Assembly (NCBI RefSeq): GCF_000153725.1
Contig: NZ_DS022276.1
Span: 2,497,690 to 2,561,689, forward strand
From: Salipiger bermudensis HTCC2601
GTDB taxonomy: Bacteria > Pseudomonadota > Alphaproteobacteria > Rhodobacterales > Rhodobacteraceae
Direction: 5' to 3'
Length of the DNA stretch: 64,000 nt
The notes beneath the pieces are model-generated. The model was not told where the DNA came from and searched no databases. It saw nothing but the letters and a program-made list of their open reading frames with translations. Position 1 is the first letter of the stretch. The number at the start of each line of letters is the position of its first letter. Both the position numbers and the translations under genes were made by a program. Of this stretch, positions 58,498 to 64,000 are shown piece after piece.

Positions 58498-60614
58498 CCG
58501 ATCTGTCCCTCATCGACGGGCTCATTGCCCCCAAATCCGTGGCCATCATCGGCGCGTCGGAGGATCCGGGCCGCATCGGCGGGCGGCCCATCGCTGCGAT
58601 GCTCAAGGCCGGCTACGAGGGCCGCATCCTGCCGGTGAACCCCAAGCGTGACACGGTGCAGGGGCTGCCCTGCTATGCCAGCGTCGGCGATCTGCCCGAG
58701 GCGCCCGAGGCGGCGCTGATCGCGGTGCCCGCCAAGCTGGTGCCGCAGACCATCGAGGCGCTGGGCCGCAAGGGCTGCAAGGCCGCGACGCTGTTCTCGG
58801 CGGGCTTCGCCGAGACCGGTGCCGAGGGCGAGGCGGCGCAGCGCGAACTGGTGGCGCTCGCCGGAAAGCACGGCATGCGCCTGCTCGGGCCGAACACGCT
58901 CGGTGTTTACAACGTCGATATCGGCTATTACGGCACCTTCTCCTCGTCGCTCGACACCGGTTTTCCGCGCCCCGGCAATATCGGGATCGCCAGCCAGTCC
59001 GGTGCGTTCGGCGCGCATCTCGGCGCGCTGGCGCGGGATCAGGGTTTGGGCTGTTCGGTGCTCATCACCACCGGCAACGAGGCCGACATCACCGTGGCCG
59101 ACGCGATCCGCTGGATGGCCGAGAGCGACAGCATCGACGTGATCTGCACCTACATGGAGGCGGTCAACGACGCGCCTGCGCTGCTCGCCGCGCTCGACGT
59201 GGCGCGCGCCGCCGGCAAGCCGGTGCTGGCGCTGAAGTCGGGACGCTCGGCGGTCGGTGCGCGCGCGGCTGCCTCGCATACTGCCTCGCTCACCGGCGAT
59301 GCGGTGGTCGCCGACGCGGTGCTCACGGATCACGGCGCGATCATCCTGCGCGACCCGGAATCGATGATGGACATCGCCTATGCCGCGTCCAAGAAGGTGC
59401 TGCCGTCGCAGCATTCCCTCGGCGTGGTGACGGTCAGCGGCGGGGCGGGGATCGTCGCCAGCGACGAGGCCGAGCGCATCGGTTTGCCGATGCCCTCCAT
59501 GCCCGATGAAGCGCAGGCCAAGCTTCTCGAGGTGCTGCCCTATGCCTCGGCGGTCAATCCGCTCGACTGTACCGCGCAGGCGCTGAACGAACCGGCGCTG
59601 CTCGAGCAGTTCACCCGCGCCGGTCTCGAGGAGGGCGGCTATGGCGCCGTGCTCTGCTTCCTCACCTACGTGGCGGGCAGCGAGCGGCTCTCGAAGGTCA
59701 TCCTGGAGGCGATGGCCCCGCTGCGCGCCGCGTTCCCCGACCGCATCATCGCCTTCTGCGCGCTGGGCGACCCGGAGGTGCTGCGCCGCTACGACGAGGC
59801 AGGCATCCTGGTCTTCAACGATCCCTGCCGTGCGGTCCGCGCGCTCGACGCGGTGCTGCGGCTGGGCTCGGCGCAGGCCTCGAGCGTGAAAGCGGCGCTG
59901 CCCGAGCCCAAGCCGGTGTTGCTGCCCGCAACCAGCCCCGACGAGGCCGAGGCCAAGGCGCTTCTCGCCGAGGCGGGCATCAACGCCGCGCCCGAGCAGG
60001 CAGTGCAGAGCGCCGAGGAGGCGGTCGCTGCGGCCGAGGGCTTCGGCTACCCGGTGGTGATGAAGATCCTGTCGCCCGACATCCTGCACAAGTCCGACAT
60101 CGGCGCGGTCAAGCTCAACATCCGCGACGCCGATGGCGTGCGCGCGGCCCATGCCGATATCCTCTCCGCCGCCGCGACCCACGCTTCGCACGCCCGCGTC
60201 AGCGGCGTGCTGGTGGCCCGGCAGCTCTCGGGCGGGGTCGAGTGCCTGATGGGCATCAACCGCGACCCGACCTTCGGTCCGGTGGCGGTGTTCGGGCTTG
60301 GCGGCATCTTCGTCGAGCTCTTGAACGACGTGGCGCTGCGCGCCTGCCCCTTCGGCCCCGAGACGGCGCGCGAGATGATCCTGTCGATCCGCAGTGCGGC
60401 GATCCTGCAGGGGGCGCGCGGTGCCGCTCCGGCGGATATCGACGCGCTGGCCGAGATGCTCTCGAAGCTCTCGGTCTTTGCCGCCGGCGCTGGCGAGCGG
60501 CTGGTCTCGATCGACCTCAACCCGGTGCTCGCGATGCCCGAAGGGCAGGGTGCCTACGCGCTCGACGCGGTGATCGAGCTCGACGCGCAGGAGGTCGCCG
60601 CCGATGGCCATTGA
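58494..60614 (+). CDS. ADP-forming acyl-CoA synthetase (acetate-CoA ligase type), fused subunits
   Basis: 706 residues from the ATG at 58494. The alpha part has the CoA-binding KSVAIIGASEDPGRIGG, the ligase domain IGIASQSGAFGAHL and the phosphorylated His in AAASHTASLTGD. The beta part is an ATP-grasp domain (GYPVVMKILSPDILHKSDIG ... GVLVARQLSGGVECLMG). The reaction is acid + CoA + ATP to acyl-CoA + ADP + phosphate. It likely activates the operon's growth substrate or salvages a product. It overlaps its neighbours on both sides. Confidence 0.93.
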   Translation: MTDLSLIDGLIAPKSVAIIGASEDPGRIGGRPIAAMLKAGYEGRILPVNPKRDTVQGLPCYASVGDLPEAPEAALIAVPAKLVPQTIEALGRKGCKAATLFSAGFAETGAEGEAAQRELVALAGKHGMRLLGPNTLGVYNVDIGYYGTFSSSLDTGFPRPGNIGIASQSGAFGAHLGALARDQGLGCSVLITTGNEADITVADAIRWMAESDSIDVICTYMEAVNDAPALLAALDVARAAGKPVLALKSGRSAVGARAAASHTASLTGDAVVADAVLTDHGAIILRDPESMMDIAYAASKKVLPSQHSLGVVTVSGGAGIVASDEAERIGLPMPSMPDEAQAKLLEVLPYASAVNPLDCTAQALNEPALLEQFTRAGLEEGGYGAVLCFLTYVAGSERLSKVILEAMAPLRAAFPDRIIAFCALGDPEVLRRYDEAGILVFNDPCRAVRALDAVLRLGSAQASSVKAALPEPKPVLLPATSPDEAEAKALLAEAGINAAPEQAVQSAEEAVAAAEGFGYPVVMKILSPDILHKSDIGAVKLNIRDADGVRAAHADILSAAATHASHARVSGVLVARQLSGGVECLMGINRDPTFGPVAVFGLGGIFVELLNDVALRACPFGPETAREMILSIRSAAILQGARGAAPADIDALAEMLSKLSVFAAGAGERLVSIDLNPVLAMPEGQGAYALDAVIELDAQEVAADGH

Positions 60615-61467
60615 TTACGACCACCTGATGAATTTCGACATTCCCGAAGTCCGCCAGAGCTACGGCGCCGAGGAGGTGGCCCGCTTCGGGCTCACCGTGG
60701 GCATGGGGCAGGATCCGATGGACATGCGCCAGCTGCCTTACGTCGGTGCGCTGGCCGACGATGCGCGGGCGATGCCCGCCATCGTCAACGTGCTGGGGCA
60801 TCCGGGCTTCTGGCTCGGCAATCCCGAGACAGGTGTTGATGCGCTGAAGCTGGTGCATGGCGAGCAGGGCATCACCATCCACCACCCGATCCCGCCCGAG
60901 GCCACCATCGTGGGCAAGACCCGTGTCACCGGCCTTGTCGACAAGGGCGAGGGTCGCGGTGCGCTGCTGTACTACGAGAAAGAGATCCGCGACGCCTACA
61001 GCGGCCTGCATCTCGCGACCTGCCGTGGCACCACCTTCCTGCGCGGCGATGGCGGCTTCGGCGGGCCTGACGGTCCGGTGAAGCAGGCGCACACGCTGCC
61101 CGAGATCGAGCCGGATCATGTCTTCGACACGCCGACCCGGCCCGAGCAGGCGCTTTACTATCGCTGGAACGCCGACCCGAACCCGCTGCACCTCGACCCG
61201 CGTGTGGCTGAAAAGGCAGGCTTCGAGCGACCGATCCTGCACGGGCTCTGCACTTTCGGCTTCGCAGCGCATGCGCTGCTGGCGGTGATGTGCGAGTATG
61301 ACGCGACGCTTTTCGGCTCGATGGACGCGCGCTTTACCGCCTTCGTCTACCCGGGCGAGACGCTGCGCACCGAGATCTGGAACGATGGCAGCTTCCGCAC
61401 CCGGGTGCTTGAACGCGACAAGATCGCCATCGGCAACGGGCTGTTCAAGCGGAGGGAGAGCGCATGA
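60604..61467 (+). CDS. MaoC-type (R)-enoyl-CoA hydratase, double hot dog
   Basis: 287 residues. The C-terminal domain has hydratase-2 motif YYRWNADPNPLHLDP and FERPILHGLCTFGFAA; the N-terminal hot dog (MDMRQLPYVGALADDARAMPA) is non-catalytic. This matches the hydratase-2 part of multifunctional enzyme 2, and an SDR of the matching type lies at 53529-54449. It overlaps the synthetase gene by 11 bp and the crotonase gene by 4 bp. Confidence 0.92.
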   Translation: MAIDYDHLMNFDIPEVRQSYGAEEVARFGLTVGMGQDPMDMRQLPYVGALADDARAMPAIVNVLGHPGFWLGNPETGVDALKLVHGEQGITIHHPIPPEATIVGKTRVTGLVDKGEGRGALLYYEKEIRDAYSGLHLATCRGTTFLRGDGGFGGPDGPVKQAHTLPEIEPDHVFDTPTRPEQALYYRWNADPNPLHLDPRVAEKAGFERPILHGLCTFGFAAHALLAVMCEYDATLFGSMDARFTAFVYPGETLRTEIWNDGSFRTRVLERDKIAIGNGLFKRRESA

Positions 61468-62225
61468 GCATCGAGATCACGACAGACGGGGAGGGGCTCT
61501 GCACGCTCACCCTGAACGAGCCGGAACGCCGCAACCCGATCGGCCATGCAAGGCGGCAGGACCTGCGCGACGCGCTGGCGACGGCTGCCACCGATGATGC
61601 GGTGCGCGCCGTGGTGCTGACCGGTGCCGGCGGGCACTTCTCGGCCGGCGGAGACATCCGCGATCAGGGCGCGCGCAGCCTCGGCATTCACCGCGAGCGG
61701 TTTGCTGTCGTGAGTGACATGGTGACCCGCATGGCGCGCTTTCCCAAGCCGCTGGTCGCGGCGGTCGAGGGCTGGGCGGCGGGCGGCGGTCTGGCTTTGG
61801 CGATGGCTTGCCCGATGGTGGTGGCCTCGCGCGAGGCGCGCTTCGTCGCGGCCTTCACCAAGATCGGCCTGATCCCCGACATGGGGCTGCTGAGCACGCT
61901 GCCACCGCGCATCGGCGGGGCGCGGGCCCGGCGCCTGCTGCTCGACAACCGTGTGGTCGAGGCGGCAGAGGCGGAAGAGATCGGCCTTGTCGACACGCTG
62001 GCGGATCCCGGCGCGGCGGCCCGCGTGGCCGGGGAGCTGGCCCTGAAGGAGGCCGGGGAGGCGCCGCTGCCGCGGCAGTTCATCCTCGACTGGTTCGCCC
62101 GCGACATCTCGGAGGCGCTGGAGTACGAGGCCAGGCTTCAGCCGATGCTGATCAACAGCGCAGACGCCGCCGAGGGCCGCGCGGCCTTTGCCGAGAAGAG
62201 GCGGCCGCAGTTCCGCGGATGCTGA
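61464..62225 (+). CDS. Enoyl-CoA hydratase/isomerase (crotonase family)
   Basis: 253 residues. Oxyanion-hole segments are LTGAGGHFSAGGDIRDQG and VEGWAAGGGLALAMACPMVVAS; the active-site loop is FTKIGLIPDMGLLSTLPPRIG, with Asp at one of the usual Glu positions. The exact reaction (hydration, isomerisation or ring opening) is open. The last codons contain the ATG of the membrane-protein gene. Confidence 0.92.
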   Translation: MSIEITTDGEGLCTLTLNEPERRNPIGHARRQDLRDALATAATDDAVRAVVLTGAGGHFSAGGDIRDQGARSLGIHRERFAVVSDMVTRMARFPKPLVAAVEGWAAGGGLALAMACPMVVASREARFVAAFTKIGLIPDMGLLSTLPPRIGGARARRLLLDNRVVEAAEAEEIGLVDTLADPGAAARVAGELALKEAGEAPLPRQFILDWFARDISEALEYEARLQPMLINSADAAEGRAAFAEKRRPQFRGC

Positions 62226-63670
62226 GTGCCGGGGGGCGGCTGTCCCCCGGCGTGGCCGGGGAGGATGGCAGCGCCGCGCTGCGCCGTGGCCTGATGGCGG
62301 CGATCATGCTGGCGGCGCTGGTGCTGGTGTTCGTCGACTCGAAACTGGTGACTGGCGCGGCAGTGGCCGCGCTGGTGCTCTACCTCGCGCTGGCCCGCCG
62401 CCAGTTCGGCTTTGGCACATGGGTGCCGGTGCTGATGGCGCTGGTCGGGCTGGCCGCCGCGCTCTGGCGGGGTGTCGAGGCGTCGGTGCTCTGGCAGGGC
62501 GCCGATCGGATGCTGTTCCTCGCCGCGCTTATCGCCATGCTGGGCACGCTGCGCTCGGCCGCCGCCATCGCGCCCGAGGTGCATCGTGCCGGGCTCTTCG
62601 TCACCGGCCAGCCGGCCTCGCGGCGCTATCTGGCGATGACTGGCGGCGGGCACCTCTTCGGCGTGCTGATCAATTTCGGCGGGCTGGCGCTGCTCCTCGA
62701 CCTTGCCAAGCGCTCGATGGACAGCGCGGCGGCGGCAGAGCTGCCGCCCGAGGCGCGCGAGGCGCGGCTCAGGCGGATGACCATGGCGGTGGTGCGGGGC
62801 TTTTCGCTGATCTCGCTGTGGTCGCCCTTCGGCTTTGCCACCAACGCCATCCTGATCTCCGTGCCGGGGCTGAGCTATGCCAGCTTCGGCCCGCTGGGCT
62901 TTGCCATGTCTTTCGTCTTCATCGCGATTGGCTGGCTGTTCGACTTTCTCGACGGCCGGCGCTTCCGCCGCCTCGGCCTGCCGCGTCCGAGCCCGCCGCC
63001 GGGCAGCTGGACCGGCGCCGCGGCGCTGGTCGGCCACGTGCTGGCGCTGGGCACGGCGGTGTTCCTGCTCCACGAGGTGACGCCCCTGAGCTTCCAGCAA
63101 GGGCTGATCTGCGCGGTGCCGTGCTACGCGCTGCTCTGGGCCGCCGCCGCCACCCGCCAGGCGCCCGGCGGGCCGGCTTCCGGCGTGGCCGAGGCGGCGC
63201 GGACGACATGGGGTCGGCTCGGCGGGCTGGGGTCCGAGGTCGGGGTGTTCGCCTCGGCGGGGTTCCTGCCGGTGGTGCTGCTGGCGCTGATCCCCGCCGA
63301 GGAGCTGCGCGCGGTGATCTCGGGGCTTGGGCTCGGGCCGGTGGCGCTGGCCTGCGGCATTTCGCTCTCGATCTTCGGGCTGGCGCTGATCGGGGTGAAC
63401 CCGATCGTGGTGGCCTCGGTGCTGGGCGCCATCGCCTCGCAGCTGAACGTGCCGGGGCTCAGCGACACCGCCATCGCGCTGGCGATCACCGGTGGCTGGA
63501 CGGCGGTGATCGGGCTGTCGCCCTTCATCACCACGCTGGTGATCTGCTCGGCCATCGTCGGGCGCAGCACTTCGACCATCGGGCTGAGATGGAACGGAGC
63601 TTATTGCCTCGCCATCCTGACGGTCTGGTCGCTGATGCTGGCGGGGCTGATGTTGGGGGGGCTGATCTGA
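62219..63670 (+). CDS. Unrecognised polytopic membrane protein, probable transporter
   Basis: 483 residues from the ATG at 62219, overlapping the crotonase stop by 7 bp. It has about 11-12 hydrophobic spans and a central polar segment (ELPPEAREARLRRMTMAVV). Two repeated-looking segments, FSLISLWSPFGFATNAILIS and TGGWTAVIGLSPFITTLVI, each put a polar SPF triplet inside a span, as in inverted-repeat ion-coupled transporters. I cannot name its family. Position suggests uptake of the acid activated by the synthetase. Confidence 0.75.
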   Translation: MLSAGGRLSPGVAGEDGSAALRRGLMAAIMLAALVLVFVDSKLVTGAAVAALVLYLALARRQFGFGTWVPVLMALVGLAAALWRGVEASVLWQGADRMLFLAALIAMLGTLRSAAAIAPEVHRAGLFVTGQPASRRYLAMTGGGHLFGVLINFGGLALLLDLAKRSMDSAAAAELPPEAREARLRRMTMAVVRGFSLISLWSPFGFATNAILISVPGLSYASFGPLGFAMSFVFIAIGWLFDFLDGRRFRRLGLPRPSPPPGSWTGAAALVGHVLALGTAVFLLHEVTPLSFQQGLICAVPCYALLWAAAATRQAPGGPASGVAEAARTTWGRLGGLGSEVGVFASAGFLPVVLLALIPAEELRAVISGLGLGPVALACGISLSIFGLALIGVNPIVVASVLGAIASQLNVPGLSDTAIALAITGGWTAVIGLSPFITTLVICSAIVGRSTSTIGLRWNGAYCLAILTVWSLMLAGLMLGGLI

Positions 63671-63740
63671 CGTAGCCAGATTCATGCTTCCGTGGCATGT
63701 TCATAGTATCAGGAATGCCTCCTGAGCATTCCGATCGTAC

Positions 63741-64000
63741 TCAAAGCGTCGTCCCCGGCCACTGGCCGGAGGCCACCATCGCGTGCACCTCGGAGGTGAG
63801 GAAATCGGCGAAGCTGCTGGTGAGGCGCGAGCCGGGCCGGTTCAGCGGCGTCATCAGCACCAGCGTGCGGTCGATGGTGCGCCGGACGATAGGCCGGGCG
63901 ATCAGCCGGCCCTCGCGGACATGGTGGATCACGCTGACCAGCGGCAGGATCGTGGCGCCCAGCCCGCGTTCGACGAAAGCGAGCATCGTGGGCAGGATAT
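63741..64000 (-). CDS. C-terminal part of a LysR-type regulator (start outside window)
   Basis: The frame is open to the right edge, reading ILPTMLAFVERGLGATILPL and ending SGQWPGTTL. This is the end of a LysR effector domain (the TMLAxVExGLG motif). It converges with the membrane-protein gene; the 70 bp between them show no terminator. Confidence 0.85.
   Translation of the reverse strand, partial: ILPTMLAFVERGLGATILPLVSVIHHVREGRLIARPIVRRTIDRTLVLMTPLNRPGSRLTSSFADFLTSEVHAMVASGQWPGTTL

Noticed and set aside
58431-60611. A 726-residue open frame on the minus strand
   Set aside because: It is the complement of the ADP-forming acyl-CoA synthetase gene, whose motifs are complete; this frame has none.

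Overview
The window is high-GC DNA whose gene content points to an alphaproteobacterium, most likely a marine-type Rhodobacteraceae (Roseobacter group). The evidence is dense operons with ATGA start/stop overlaps, several tripartite carboxylate transporters (TctABC and TRAP), many CoA-dependent catabolic enzymes, LysR/IclR regulators, and IS21/IS66-type debris. No rRNA, tRNA, CRISPR array or replication origin was seen. The assignment rests on gene repertoire only.

Layout. (1) 1-10458: a type I secretion operon with two degenerate ABC half-transporters, a HlyD-type adaptor, and a 1861-residue secreted protein built from 28 proline-rich 28-residue repeats followed by VCBS/cadherin-like domains. 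(2) 10459-14754: an insertion-sequence graveyard holding a stub of an IS5-type transposase, a 2.4-kb IS21-type element with a frameshifted istA, a truncated second istA, and the 3' end of an IS66-type element. (3) 14925-28340: a formate/nitrite-type channel, then oxidoreductase genes (aldo-keto reductase, molybdenum aldehyde oxidoreductase, RibD-like reductase, two cupins, carboxymuconolactone decarboxylase-like protein, sugar dehydrogenase, SDR, hydrolase) around one LysR gene. Six near-identical dyads of the form TSATGA-N7-TCATSA, each a TGA-N7-TCA LysR box, lie 89-149 bp upstream of six genes here and suggest one regulon.

(4) 28398-38043: a LysR gene diverging from an operon with a 2-hydroxyacid dehydrogenase, a RraA-like aldolase, a complete TctCBA system, a complete TRAP DctPQM system and an SMP-30 lactonase. 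This looks like uptake and breakdown of hydroxy or sugar acids. (5) 38459-49175: peroxiredoxin and DoxX, then a minus-strand operon encoding a second TctABC, a class III CoA-transferase and a citrate-synthase-like lyase. It diverges from a TctDE-like two-component system whose kinase gene overlaps a periplasmic binding protein gene, followed by an outer-membrane beta-barrel candidate. Together these read as a sensing, uptake and CoA-activation/cleavage module for citrate or a similar acid.

(6) 49240-63670: an IclR gene separates two CoA catabolic operons. The minus-strand operon (acyl-CoA dehydrogenase, CoA-transferase, MaoC hydratase, CitE-like lyase) resembles known itaconate/mesaconate-to-pyruvate plus acetyl-CoA clusters. 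The plus-strand operon (acyl-CoA dehydrogenase, thioesterase, DUF35 protein without zinc cysteines, thiolase-fold protein without its usual cysteine, ADP-forming acyl-CoA synthetase, MaoC, enoyl-CoA hydratase, unknown polytopic membrane protein) resembles a beta-oxidation route that could end in retro-aldol cleavage. A LysR gene runs off the right edge.
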